Shown here in pieces: positions 26,559-35,384 of a stretch of DNA of 64,000 nt. Location: contig NZ_VEED01000005.1 in assembly GCF_007678255.1 (NCBI RefSeq), forward strand, positions 1 to 64,000, written 5' to 3'. Position numbers and translations under genes: made by a program. This DNA is from Bacillus sp. X1(2014). GTDB lineage: Bacteria; Bacillota; Bacilli; Bacillales_B; DSM-18226. Position 1 is the first letter of the stretch, and each line of letters begins with the position of its first letter. The notes under the pieces were generated by a model that ran no database searches, had not been told where the DNA came from, and worked only from the letters and a program-made list of their open reading frames with translations.

Positions 26559-26589
26559 AAAAAGGCTTCGCACTTAGTGAAGCCTTTTT
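26559..26589 (+). terminator. Terminator after the LysP-like gene
   Basis: AAAAAGGCTTC and GAAGCCTTTTT make an 11-bp stem ending in T residues. Confidence 0.9.
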
Positions 26590-26885
26590 GTCATGCTTAA
26601 GGTTCTTTTAATGATTACTTAAGATTAATAACGGAATTCAGTTTAACTTGAATTAGGACTTTTGAGGTTCACTGTAAAGGTTTGTAACATTTTTATCTAT
26701 CGTGTAAGAATCTTAATATAATTAGCAAAAATGTTACCCATTCTTTAAATGTAATCCCAACCCTCTATGTTAAGATAATGCAAAGTCAATTTTTACGGGA
26801 AGTATTTTTTTTGATATTACATATAAGTGGAAAAACATTACCTATTCTTATATGAATAGTTGAATGTAAAAAAGGAGGTCTTTTT
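26590..26885. other. Upstream region of the DUF1002 gene with repeated sites
   Basis: GTAACATTTTT (26684-26694) is inverted as AAAAATGTTAC (26727-26737). A related direct copy AAAAACATTACCTATTCTTA lies near 26832. These may be regulatory sites; no protein is assigned. No gene is seen. Confidence 0.35.
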
Positions 26886-27755
26886 TTGAAACGAAAATTT
26901 CAGGCATTGTTTCTTGCCATTACGATGCTTTTCACTGTTCCTTCTGTCAGCTTTGCGGACGTAGCAGAAGGAGATGTCATTGTTACATTAGGGGAAGACC
27001 TAACCGAACAGCAAAAAAGTGAAATGGTAGCAGAGTTAGCGGCACCGGAAAACGCACAAATTATTACCGTATCCAATAAAGAAGAGCATGATTATTTAGG
27101 GGAGTCCATACCTAAGGCACAAATTGGTTCCATTGCTATTTCATCAGCAAGCATCACAACCGGTCCCAAAGATTCCGGGGTAGAGGTTCAAACGAGCAAT
27201 ATTACATGGGTTACAGATGAAATGTATACAAATGCCCTGACTACTGCGGGTGTAAAGGATGCAACGATTAAGATTGCCGCTCCGTTTTCTGTTACAGGTA
27301 CAGCAGCTTTGACAGGAATTATGAAAGCTTATGAAACGAAAACTAATGAAGAAATTCCTGAAGAAATCAAAAAAGTGGCGAACGAAGAAATGGTGAAAAC
27401 TGCACAGTTAGGTGATTCCATTGGAGCAGACAATGCTGCTGCTCTTATGGGAAAAGTTAAGGATGAAATCGCCAAGAATGAACCGAAAACAGAAGCTGAC
27501 TTGCGTACATTAATTGAACAAGTTGCCACGGAGCAGGGGATTACTTTAACAGATGCAGAGTTAGATATGTTAGTAGACTTCTTCAACAAACTGAAGGCTA
27601 TGGATATTGACTGGAACCAAGTAAAAGAACAATTAATGGTTACGACAGAAAAAGTCTCGACATTTTTGGAATCTGAAGAAGGGCAGTCATTTTTACAAAA
27701 GTTGCAAGATTTCTTAAATCACTTACTTGATCAGATTGACGTCCTCTTTGCTTAA
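26886..27755 (+). CDS. ypuA: DUF1002 secreted protein, YpuA-like
   Basis: This 289-residue protein has a signal peptide at about 1-24 (basic KRK then a hydrophobic core). It matches the DUF1002 family: VIVTLGEDLTEQQK near 32-45, NKEEHDYLGE near 60, QIGSIAISSASIT near 75 and the VTGTAALTGIMKAYE motif near 137. B. subtilis YpuA is the closest relative I know; its function is unknown, though it is linked to cell-envelope stress. Start TTG 26886 is fixed by a strong AAGGAGG six bases upstream. It is transcribed alone and ends before a terminator. Confidence 0.88.
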   Translation: MKRKFQALFLAITMLFTVPSVSFADVAEGDVIVTLGEDLTEQQKSEMVAELAAPENAQIITVSNKEEHDYLGESIPKAQIGSIAISSASITTGPKDSGVEVQTSNITWVTDEMYTNALTTAGVKDATIKIAAPFSVTGTAALTGIMKAYETKTNEEIPEEIKKVANEEMVKTAQLGDSIGADNAAALMGKVKDEIAKNEPKTEADLRTLIEQVATEQGITLTDAELDMLVDFFNKLKAMDIDWNQVKEQLMVTTEKVSTFLESEEGQSFLQKLQDFLNHLLDQIDVLFA

Positions 27756-27837
27756 TGTGTACAGCGGCTTCTTTATTTGCAACGTTCAATCGGAATTTAT
27801 TTGTGAAATCGAACGAGAATAAATATATATTTATAGC

Positions 27838-27877
27838 AAAAAACGACTCTCTATTTTATCTTTGAGAGTCGTTTTTT
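27838..27877 (+). terminator. Terminator after the DUF1002 gene
   Basis: AAAAAACGACTCTC and GAGAGTCGTTTTTT form a 14-bp stem ending in T residues. The A run on the left makes it able to work both ways. Confidence 0.88.
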
Positions 27878-28049
27878 AATAACTCACCATATATTCCATT
27901 ACAGTTAACTGTGCTGTAGGAGAATATAAATAGGAACATTAGTTCGTAAAAATGCAACTAAAGTAACTGTTTTAATAGATTCCGAATTGTTAAACTATTG
28001 GTAACTCCCAAGAATATACAGAAAACTAATTCTGTCAGGAGGGATACAA

Positions 28050-29012
28050 ATGGAGCGAAAAGTACATTTAATTCCGTACCAAGTGAATGAAGAGGTTGAA
28101 GTGGTGTCTGAGGTGCCAAAAGGGATTGAGCTGATTGCGGCTCCAAAAATCTGGGAGAAATCGAAAGGTAAGGGGATCACGGTTGCAATCCTGGACACAG
28201 GCTGCGATGTCACCCATCCTGATCTGAGTGAGCGGATTATCGGCGGGAGGAATTTCACTGATGATGATAATGGAAATCCTGATGTATACACTGACTATAA
28301 TGGCCATGGAACCCATGTAGCTGGCACAATCGCTGCCGTCCATAACGGTACAGGAGTCATTGGTGTTGCCCCTGAAGCAAGTTTATTGATTTTAAAAGTG
28401 CTTAATAAAAATGGATCAGGGCAATACGACTGGATCATAAAAGGAATTAACTATGCCGTTGAACAAAAGGCGGATATCATCTCGATGAGCCTCGGCGGTT
28501 CTGAGGATGTACCTGAGTTGCATCAAGCGATTCAAAACGCAATCGCTAAGCAAATCCTAGTCGTTTGTGCTGCTGGTAATGAGGGAGATGGACAGGAATC
28601 TTCCGATGAATTCGCCTATCCTGGCAGCTACAATGAAGTCATCAGCGTCGGAGCCATTAATCTGCAACGCCGTTCTTCTCAATTTTCAAATTCGAATAAT
28701 GAAGTCGACTTAGTAGGTCCTGGTGAAGAAATCCTATCCACGTATTTAAACGGAAGTTATGCAATCTTGAGCGGAACTTCGATGGCCACACCGCATATAT
28801 CCGGTGCACTTGCCCTAATAAAAGATATGGTCAACAAAAAATTTGAGCGAAATCTAACCGAGTTTGAGCTGTATGCCCAATTAATCAAGAGAACGGTTCC
28901 TCTAGGAAACTCACCAAAACTCGAAGGTAACGGTTTGCTGTACTTAATAGCAGAGGACTACTTATCGGATGTGTTCAGCCAAAAATTATCTGCTCAAGCG
29001 TTGAAAATATAA
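28050..29012 (+). CDS. ispA: Intracellular subtilisin-type serine protease
   Basis: This 320-residue S8 peptidase has catalytic Asp49 (ILDTGCD), His86 (NGHGTHVAG) and Ser244 (SGTSMATPH), with the oxyanion Asn in AAGNEGD near 176. There is no signal peptide. Instead the N terminus has the short LIPYQV extension that in intracellular subtilisins (ISP) blocks the active site until it is cut. It would act in the cytoplasm, where Bacillus ISP degrades protein in late growth and sporulation. RBS AGGAGG precedes the ATG. Its stop overlaps the start of the endonuclease gene by one base. Confidence 0.92.
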   Translation: MERKVHLIPYQVNEEVEVVSEVPKGIELIAAPKIWEKSKGKGITVAILDTGCDVTHPDLSERIIGGRNFTDDDNGNPDVYTDYNGHGTHVAGTIAAVHNGTGVIGVAPEASLLILKVLNKNGSGQYDWIIKGINYAVEQKADIISMSLGGSEDVPELHQAIQNAIAKQILVVCAAGNEGDGQESSDEFAYPGSYNEVISVGAINLQRRSSQFSNSNNEVDLVGPGEEILSTYLNGSYAILSGTSMATPHISGALALIKDMVNKKFERNLTEFELYAQLIKRTVPLGNSPKLEGNGLLYLIAEDYLSDVFSQKLSAQALKI

Positions 29013-29821
29013 TGGAAAAGCTAGATTTGCTTTACAGTGAATGGGAAACAGCCAAGTCAGCCTTTTTAAATTTTAAAGAAAATCGACCTTATTATGATGA
29101 AGAGAAAGATAAGGAAGTTAGAAATCAATACTATCAGAGCATTTCATTCACGGATGCTAATCTGTCAGACAGCCTTCATATATTGCTTGAAAAAACACAT
29201 ACAGATCAGTTAAACTACAGGCCGCACCGCTATGTGTACCCTTGGGTTGATTTGCAGGAAAACGGTTCATTAAAAAGCCTTTATTCTGGAAAAGGGATGA
29301 ATCCACTTTCTGTTATAGAGGAAGACGTTCGACTCCATGAAATGCAAGCAAAAGGGTTAATTGGCAGCTTTTCTGAAGATCTATTAAACTGTGAACATGT
29401 AGTTCCTCAATCATGGTTCGATAAAAAAGAACCGATGAGAGGAGACTTGCACCATTTATTTGCCTGCGAACCCACCTGCAATAGCAGTCGCAGCAACCAT
29501 CCTTACTATGATTTCCACGATTATGTCCCTGAAGGATGGCTTCTAGGAATCAAAGATGGCTGCGGCAAGGCGGAAGAAAGTAAATTCGAACCAGAATACG
29601 GCAAAGGAATCGTTGCCAGAGCAACACTTTATTTCCTAATTCGCTATCCAAACACAATAAAAAAAGAACTAGAGAATGTCTCTTTATTGCTAAAATGGCA
29701 TCAAACCTTTCCGGTCTCCATCTATGAAAAGCATCGCAACCTAGCAATCCATGAACTTCAAGGCAATCGGAACCCATTTATTGATTTTCCAGAGATGGCA
29801 GAGAGTATTGTAACCATATAA
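29012..29821 (+). CDS. Endonuclease I family nuclease (no signal peptide)
   Basis: This 269-residue His-Me finger nuclease is of the endonuclease I family. The core is CEHVVPQSWF (His129 as general base) and RGDLHHLFACEPTCNSSRSN, with the late EKHRNLAIHELQGNRNPFID motif. These fit Bacillus nuclease Bsn/YurI and E. coli EndA, which cut DNA or RNA without sequence preference. Those relatives are secreted; this protein shows no signal peptide. It begins at the ATG overlapping the protease TAA (TAATG), so a protease and a nuclease are made together, apparently inside the cell. Confidence 0.88.
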   Translation: MEKLDLLYSEWETAKSAFLNFKENRPYYDEEKDKEVRNQYYQSISFTDANLSDSLHILLEKTHTDQLNYRPHRYVYPWVDLQENGSLKSLYSGKGMNPLSVIEEDVRLHEMQAKGLIGSFSEDLLNCEHVVPQSWFDKKEPMRGDLHHLFACEPTCNSSRSNHPYYDFHDYVPEGWLLGIKDGCGKAEESKFEPEYGKGIVARATLYFLIRYPNTIKKELENVSLLLKWHQTFPVSIYEKHRNLAIHELQGNRNPFIDFPEMAESIVTI

Positions 29822-29840
29822 AAAAGAAGTGATTGGTTGG

Positions 29841-29878
29841 AAACTCATTTGCAATATTGAATTGCAAATGAGTTTTTA
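29841..29878 (+). terminator. Terminator after protease-nuclease pair
   Basis: AAACTCATTTGCAAT and ATTGCAAATGAGTTT make a 15-bp stem, followed by T residues. Confidence 0.88.
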
Positions 29879-29982
29879 TTCTATTGTACTATTCTCTTCT
29901 TACTCTTTATATTTACTGAAACATCCGTGCGGGTTTCTTTAGCCAGAACAAACTATTTTTTCAATTTTTCAATCCAAGACGT

Positions 29983-31356
29983 TCAGTTATTCATTAAATC
30001 CTCGCAGTACTCCCGGATTAGTTTCGATGCTTTCGTCTGGCTTATATCAAGGTCTATTGCGACTTTCCTGGACGATTTGTGAGTTTGATAAGCTCGTCTG
30101 ATTAAAAATCGTTTTGTTTCGTCAATCGCTTTATCCAGTGAAGTGGGGAGGGCGAGCTGGGTGACTTGTTCAACGTTGTCGGTGATCATATCCGGCAAGT
30201 CGGCTACCTGGATGATTGAGTCGCTAATGACGACTAACCGTTCAATCAAGTTTTCGAGTTGGCGTACATTTCCTGGCCAAGAATAATGGATTAATAGATT
30301 CAGGCATTCTTCCGAGATGACTTTGTTGTCCTGGTATTTTTTATTGAATTGGTGTAAAAAGTTATACGTGAGCGGAATGATATCTTCTTTGCGCTCACGC
30401 AGTGGCGGCAGGTGGATGTCGATCACATTCAGCCGGTAGAATAAATCTTCCCGGAATCGTTTGTCATTGACCATTTCAATTAGGTCCCGGTTTGTTGCGG
30501 CGATGATACGGATATCGACTTTTTTCATTTCGCTGCTGCCGATGGGAATGAACTGTTTATCCTGGATGACTTGTAAAAGCTTTGCCTGTAGGGCGAGTGG
30601 CATTTCCCCAATTTCATCAAGAAAAACTGTACCGCCGTTAGCAGCTTCGATCAATCCCGGTTTTCCTGTTTTGTTTGCGCCAGTAAATGCCCCTTTTGAA
30701 TAGCCGAATAGTTCCGATTCGAGCAGCTCTTCCGGAATGGCCGCACAGTTAATTGTCAGGAACGCACCGCTTTTCCGCTTGCTGATCCGGTGGATGTACT
30801 GGGCTAGTACGCCTTTTCCTGTTCCTGATTCTCCCTGGATTAAAATCGTCGAATCAGTAGGCGCCACTTTTTCGCAGAAAGCTAGGATTCGGTTGATTTT
30901 GCTGCTATTCGTAATGAACTGGCCCGCTTTATCTTCCGTTTGAGTCGTTATTGACTCATCACTCATTCCACTTGCTTTTCCCATTTTATATGTCTGCAAT
31001 TCGGTCGATGTGATGACGACTAGTTCGATTTCACCCTCGTCATTTAAGATTGGAATCGCCGACGTCATCAGTTCAGCCCCGATATACGTCTGCTGCCTCA
31101 TGTAGCAAGGCTTTTTTCTTTTATACACTTCAGGCACAATGGAGGGTTTCCAGTAGCCTTTTTCAAATAATTCAACATTGTATTTGCCGATCACATCACT
31201 CGGCTTTAGCCCATAATGGCGCTCACAGACCTGGTTCACATATAGAATCCGCTTTTCGCCGTCTAGTACGAAAATTTCATCTTTGGAATGATCGAGAATT
31301 TTTAAAAGAGTTTGTAACGTCATCTCAATATTGCCTGTTGCATCAGGACTTTTCAT
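29983..31356 (-). CDS. Sigma-54-dependent activator with PAS domain
   Basis: This 457-residue enhancer-binding protein has three parts. An N-terminal PAS sensor lies at about 15-120. A AAA+ domain at about 145-380 has Walker A GESGTGKG (175-182), the sigma-54-contact loop GAFTGA (222-227) and the Walker B segment GGTVFLDEIG. A Fis-type helix-turn-helix lies at about 415-450. It should bind near 31410-31437 and open the sigma-54 promoter at 31493. It is divergent from the Rieske oxygenase operon, its likely target. The PAS ligand is unknown. RBS GAGAGGA precedes ATG 31356. Confidence 0.93.
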   Translation of the reverse strand: MKSPDATGNIEMTLQTLLKILDHSKDEIFVLDGEKRILYVNQVCERHYGLKPSDVIGKYNVELFEKGYWKPSIVPEVYKRKKPCYMRQQTYIGAELMTSAIPILNDEGEIELVVITSTELQTYKMGKASGMSDESITTQTEDKAGQFITNSSKINRILAFCEKVAPTDSTILIQGESGTGKGVLAQYIHRISKRKSGAFLTINCAAIPEELLESELFGYSKGAFTGANKTGKPGLIEAANGGTVFLDEIGEMPLALQAKLLQVIQDKQFIPIGSSEMKKVDIRIIAATNRDLIEMVNDKRFREDLFYRLNVIDIHLPPLRERKEDIIPLTYNFLHQFNKKYQDNKVISEECLNLLIHYSWPGNVRQLENLIERLVVISDSIIQVADLPDMITDNVEQVTQLALPTSLDKAIDETKRFLIRRAYQTHKSSRKVAIDLDISQTKASKLIREYCEDLMNN

Positions 31357-31409
31357 AGCATGATCCTCTCTTTTCTAAAGGTGTGAGTTAATTTTGACAA
31401 AAATGTGAC

Positions 31410-31437
31410 CATATTGAGTTAATTATAACTCAATATG
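31410..31437. promoter_or_regulatory. Inverted repeat, probable upstream activator site
   Basis: CATATTGAGTTA and TAACTCAATATG are perfect 12-bp arms around a 4-base spacer. The centre lies about 80 bp upstream of the -12 element, a usual distance for an enhancer of a sigma-54 activator. Confidence 0.75.
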
Positions 31438-31449
31438 AAAGCGTTTTTT
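31436..31449. promoter_or_regulatory. cre-like site overlapping the activator site
   Basis: TGAAAGCGTTTTTT matches the cre consensus except for its last two bases. It overlaps the right arm of the inverted repeat by two bases. Confidence 0.35.
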
Positions 31450-31492
31450 ATAAAAATCAAAATTTTTTGTGTGTTTGCACTGTTTTGAAAAG

Positions 31493-31510
31493 TTGGCACA
31501 ATAATTGCAT
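31493..31510 (+). promoter_or_regulatory. Sigma-54 promoter (-24/-12)
   Basis: TTGGCACAATAATTGCAT agrees with the consensus TTGGCAC-N5-TTGC, with GG and GC at the required spacing. It drives the Rieske oxygenase operon starting at 31641. Confidence 0.9.
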
Positions 31511-31640
31511 ATGTAAAATTGTCAGGAAGCAAGGTAAGCATGTTGTTAATGTTGTTAATTGTTGTACTATTTTTAATCTTGAATAAGAGTCTTTGCCAGC
31601 AAGTACTTAATAATCAATTATTTATGAAGGAGAATGAATT

Positions 31641-32723
31641 ATGGCTTATAACACAGTAGAAAATGCAACCAATCGGACATTTGAAAGAACATTGACTTAT
31701 GACAAATACACAGATCCGAAGGTACTTGAAAAAGAAATGGATCTTGTTTTCTCTAAATCTTGGCAGCTTGTGGGGCATGTCAGTCAGTTAGAAAAAGTAG
31801 GTGCCTTCTTTACCACTGAAGTAGCTAATGAACCAATTATCGTGACTCGTGGCCAGGATGAAGTCATCCGCGCTTTTTATAACGTCTGCCCGCACCGTGC
31901 AACAAAGCTTGAAAAAAGTGAATCAGGTAAGAAGAAAATTTTACAATGCGCCTACCATGGCTGGACATTTAAATTAGATGGGAAATTAAACAAAGCACCT
32001 AACTTTAAAGGTGAAGATGCGGCTTGTGTACAAGACGCTTGTCTACGCTCAGTCCGCATGGAAATCTTGGAATCATTAATCTTTGTAAACTTGGACGATA
32101 ACGCGAAGCCGCTTAGCGAATCTTACGGTGATTTCTTCGATCGCTTGAGTAAATATCCGTTTTTAAGTGAGTTAAAAAGAACAAACCAAACTTCACGGGT
32201 GATTAAAGCGAACTGGAAAGCGTTTATTGATAATTATTTAGAGTGTGACCACTGCCATGTTGCACATCCAAGCTTCGTTGCAGCGCTTGACATGGATGAT
32301 TATCAAATCATTACCTGTGAAAATTATTCACTACAAGGATCCATTGTTAAACCGGATAAAAATTATGGAACTGTCGATTTAAATCAGGCGGAAATGAAAG
32401 GCGGATCTTTCTTCTGGCTGTGGCCAAATCTAATGTTGACCATTTATCCGGGTCCAGGCAATATGGCGACGATTCAATTGGTTCCGATTGATCATGAAAC
32501 AACTTTGATTCTTTATACTTATTATTTCCGTGATGAGAATTTGACTCAAGAAGAAAAAGACTTAGTTGCTTTTGCTGAACAAGTTCGCCTGGAGGATGTT
32601 GAACTTGTCGAGTTAGAACAAATTGGTTTCCGCTCCCGTGCATTTAACAAAGGAAGATATTCGTCTTCAGAAAAAGCAATTGTTCAATTTCATGAAATGG
32701 TATTGGAGGCCCTCAATGAGTAA
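31641..32723 (+). CDS. Rieske non-haem iron oxygenase, quaternary-amine (CntA/GbcA) type
   Basis: This 360-residue oxygenase alpha subunit has a Rieske 2Fe-2S motif C83-P-H85 with C103-x2-H106 and exactly 17 residues between. The mononuclear iron site is Glu201-x2-His204-x4-His209 in NYLECDHCHVAHP, with a late Asp in LEDVELVE. The bridging residue is Glu where most Rieske oxygenases have Asp; Glu is known from carnitine monooxygenase CntA. That enzyme splits carnitine into trimethylamine and malic semialdehyde. No reductase subunit gene is nearby. AAGGAGA precedes the ATG. Glycine betaine or stachydrine demethylation are alternatives. Confidence 0.85.
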   Translation: MAYNTVENATNRTFERTLTYDKYTDPKVLEKEMDLVFSKSWQLVGHVSQLEKVGAFFTTEVANEPIIVTRGQDEVIRAFYNVCPHRATKLEKSESGKKKILQCAYHGWTFKLDGKLNKAPNFKGEDAACVQDACLRSVRMEILESLIFVNLDDNAKPLSESYGDFFDRLSKYPFLSELKRTNQTSRVIKANWKAFIDNYLECDHCHVAHPSFVAALDMDDYQIITCENYSLQGSIVKPDKNYGTVDLNQAEMKGGSFFWLWPNLMLTIYPGPGNMATIQLVPIDHETTLILYTYYFRDENLTQEEKDLVAFAEQVRLEDVELVELEQIGFRSRAFNKGRYSSSEKAIVQFHEMVLEALNE

Positions 32724-34167
32724 TTTAGCGAATGAAGTAAAAGCGACAAAGCAGTTTCTGATGATCAATGGAGAAAAAGTGGAGACAGCGAAATATGCTC
32801 CTTTATATTCACCGTATTCTGGAGAAGAAATCGCCCAAATCGCGATGGCGGATAAACATCTGACAGTACAGGCGATTGCGGCGGCCTACGAAACGCGAGG
32901 AGTAATGGCAAAAATGCCTGCGTATCAGCGGGCAGAGATTTTAGAAAATGTGGTGGCGCTGTTAAAAGAGAAAGCAGCAGAAGCGGCAGAAGTCATTTCC
33001 CGTGAATCAGCGAAACCAATCATGTTTGCGAAAGCGGAAGTGGCGAGAACGATTGAAACGTATAAGTTTGCAGCAGAAGAGGCAAAAAGAATTCACGGAG
33101 AAACGATTCCATTTGACGCAGCTGCTGGAGGTGTCGGCCGAATTGGTTACACGTTAAGAGAACCTATTGGGGTCATTGGGGCGATTACTCCATTCAACTT
33201 CCCGATGAACCTTGTTGCGCATAAAGTCGGACCTGCAATTGCAGCTGGTAATACGATTGTCTTGAAGCCAGCATCACAGACTCCTCTGTCTGCCCTCTTT
33301 ATTGCGGAAATTTTTGAGGAAGCCGGTCTTCCAGCAGGTGCTTTGAATGTAGTAACTGGTCCTGGCGGCACGGTTGGGGACGCGATTGTCGAAGATGACC
33401 GTGTAAGCATGGTTACATTCACAGGTAGTCCAAGCGTCGGCATCGGGATTCGGAACAAGGCCGGCTTGAAAAAGACTACGCTTGAACTGGGTTCAAACGC
33501 CGCCTTAATTATTGATAAGGATATTGACATCGATTCGATTATTGACCGCTGCATCATGGGCGCTTTCTCTAACCAAGGGCAAGTATGTATTTCCTTGCAG
33601 CGTGTGTATGCGCATGAAGAAGTATATGAAGAATTTGTTGCGAAGTTCACGGAAGCTGCAAAGAAGCTGAAAATCGGTGACCCGCTTGCTCCGGATACGT
33701 ATATTTCAGCTTTAATCTCTAAAGGGGAAGCAGAACGTGTACTGGGCTGGATCGAAGAATCGAAAGGCAGCAATGCAACGATAGCAGCGGGCGGCAAATT
33801 GCAGGATGGCGTTCTTGAGCCAACCATTATTACCGATGCGGACCATTCATTAAAAATTTCTTGTCAGGAAGCCTTTGCTCCAGTTGTCGTTGTTAACAAA
33901 GTGCGTTCAGTTGAAGAGGCGATTGAGCAAGTGAATGATTCTCGCTTCGGTTTACAGGCAGGAATCTATACAAACAATGTGAAAAATGCATTGTTCGCTT
34001 CACAGGAATTGCATGTGGGCGGCGTCATTATTAATGACGTGCCGACCTATCGTGTCGACCAAATGCCATACGGCGGTGTGAAGGAAAGTGGGACAGGCCG
34101 TGAAGGAATCAAATACGCTGTGGAAGAAATGACTGAACTGAAATTGGTCGTTTGGAACCAGGGCTAA
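32716..34167 (+). CDS. Aldehyde dehydrogenase, probable malic-semialdehyde type
   Basis: This 483-residue aldehyde dehydrogenase has TPFNFP (Asn near 161), general base Glu257 (LELGSNA) and nucleophile Cys291 (NQGQVCIS). Its sequence is close to the GapN/lactaldehyde dehydrogenase branch, whose substrates are small hydroxylated aldehydes. ATG 32716 overlaps the end of the oxygenase gene by eight bases, with GGAGG six bases upstream. In a carnitine pathway it would oxidise malic semialdehyde to malate, which the next gene product can use. Confidence 0.85.
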   Translation: MSNLANEVKATKQFLMINGEKVETAKYAPLYSPYSGEEIAQIAMADKHLTVQAIAAAYETRGVMAKMPAYQRAEILENVVALLKEKAAEAAEVISRESAKPIMFAKAEVARTIETYKFAAEEAKRIHGETIPFDAAAGGVGRIGYTLREPIGVIGAITPFNFPMNLVAHKVGPAIAAGNTIVLKPASQTPLSALFIAEIFEEAGLPAGALNVVTGPGGTVGDAIVEDDRVSMVTFTGSPSVGIGIRNKAGLKKTTLELGSNAALIIDKDIDIDSIIDRCIMGAFSNQGQVCISLQRVYAHEEVYEEFVAKFTEAAKKLKIGDPLAPDTYISALISKGEAERVLGWIEESKGSNATIAAGGKLQDGVLEPTIITDADHSLKISCQEAFAPVVVVNKVRSVEEAIEQVNDSRFGLQAGIYTNNVKNALFASQELHVGGVIINDVPTYRVDQMPYGGVKESGTGREGIKYAVEEMTELKLVVWNQG

Positions 34168-34185
34168 AAAACGAGGGAGATTATT

Positions 34186-35277
34186 GTGAAGCAATATAAA
34201 ATAGCAGTTATCGCCGGAGACGGCATTGGCCCTGAAGTCATTAGTGAAGGTGTCAAAGTATTAAACAAAGTGGCCGAACTTGATTCGGGTTTCCAATTTG
34301 ATTTCACTTACTTTCCATGGGGCTGCGAATTTTACGCAGAAAATGGAAAAATGATGGATGATGATGGTATCGAGCAGCTAAAAGAGTTTGATGCGATTTA
34401 TTTGGGAGCAGTCGGGTTTCCCGGCGTCCCAGACCATATTTCTCTGTGGGACTTATTGTTAAAAATCCGAAAAAGCTTCGATCAGTATGTGAACATTCGG
34501 CCTGTAACCCTGTTAAAAGGGGCGCACTTACCGCTTGTCGATGTGAAACGCGAGGACATCGATATGCTATTCATTCGTGAAAATAGTGAAGGTGAGTATT
34601 CAGGCGCAGGTGACTGGCTGTTTAAAGGGCAGGAACACGAAGTCGTTATGCAAAACGGTGTCTTTTCCCGTAAAGGCACGGAGAGAATCATTCGTTACGC
34701 GTTTGAAACGGCGAAAAAAGAAGGCAGGTCGTTGACGAGCATTTCTAAAGCAAACGCACTTAATTACTCGATGGTTTTTTGGGATCAGGTATTTGAAGAA
34801 GTGAGAGCAGATTATCCGGAGGTCAAAACGGCTTCTTATCTTGTCGACGCGGCGGCGATGCTTATGATTAAAGATCCAAAACGCTTTGAAGTCGTTGTGA
34901 CATCGAACTTGTTCGGCGATATTTTAACGGATTTGGGAGCTGCAATCGCAGGAGGGATCGGACTCGCTGCTGGAGCGAATATCAATCCGGAAAGGAACTT
35001 TCCTTCGATGTTTGAGCCGATTCACGGATCCGCTCCGGATATTGCTGGACAGCAGATTGCAAATCCACTTGCCTCCATTTGGTCCGCAAGCCAAATGCTC
35101 GACTTTTTCGGCTATGAAGCATACGGAAAACTCGTGTTGGATGCAATTGAACAACTTTTGGTAGAAAATGAGGTTATGACACCGGATATGAATGGCACTT
35201 CTTCTACATCTGATGTAGGAAACCGTGTCATAGACCTGATAAAATCTTTCGTTGATTCCCAAAAGGTGAAAAGTTGA
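34186..35277 (+). CDS. D-malate/tartrate dehydrogenase-type decarboxylating enzyme
   Basis: This 363-residue member of the isocitrate/isopropylmalate dehydrogenase superfamily has the GDGIGPEV start (residues 10-17), the arginines of LLLKIRKSFDQYVNIRPV near 90-107, the substrate/metal aspartates near FGDILTDLG and the NAD loop PIHGSAPDIAG. The spacing and QYVNIRPV motif suit the TtuC/DmlA (YeaU) group, which oxidises D-malate or tartrate and releases CO2. E. coli yeaU lies next to the carnitine oxygenase genes yeaW/yeaX. Start GTG 34186 has GAGGGAG upstream. Confidence 0.88.
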   Translation: MKQYKIAVIAGDGIGPEVISEGVKVLNKVAELDSGFQFDFTYFPWGCEFYAENGKMMDDDGIEQLKEFDAIYLGAVGFPGVPDHISLWDLLLKIRKSFDQYVNIRPVTLLKGAHLPLVDVKREDIDMLFIRENSEGEYSGAGDWLFKGQEHEVVMQNGVFSRKGTERIIRYAFETAKKEGRSLTSISKANALNYSMVFWDQVFEEVRADYPEVKTASYLVDAAAMLMIKDPKRFEVVVTSNLFGDILTDLGAAIAGGIGLAAGANINPERNFPSMFEPIHGSAPDIAGQQIANPLASIWSASQMLDFFGYEAYGKLVLDAIEQLLVENEVMTPDMNGTSSTSDVGNRVIDLIKSFVDSQKVKS

Positions 35278-35306
35278 TAGACTGATAGATTCATCTACGG
35301 TATTAT

Positions 35307-35346
35307 GTATTTCATAAAAGGCCTCACTTGGCCTTTTATGAAATAC
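35307..35346 (+). terminator. Long perfect hairpin ending the oxygenase operon
   Basis: GTATTTCATAAAAGGCC and GGCCTTTTATGAAATAC form a perfect 17-bp stem. The T run (ATTTTT) is 10 bases later, so it may act as a weak terminator or as a mRNA end stabiliser. Confidence 0.65.
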
Positions 35347-35370
35347 CCATTATATTTTTGCTTTTAAAAT

Positions 35371-35384
35371 GTAAAGCGTTTTCA
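35371..35384. promoter_or_regulatory. Possible cre site before the DUF3311 gene
   Basis: GTAAAGCGTTTTCA matches the cre consensus at 12 of 14 positions. Confidence 0.35.

Noticed and set aside
33147..33827. Minus-strand frame of 226 codons
   Set aside because: Its length is tempting, but it is the reverse of a highly conserved aldehyde dehydrogenase and shows low-complexity Ser/Pro content.
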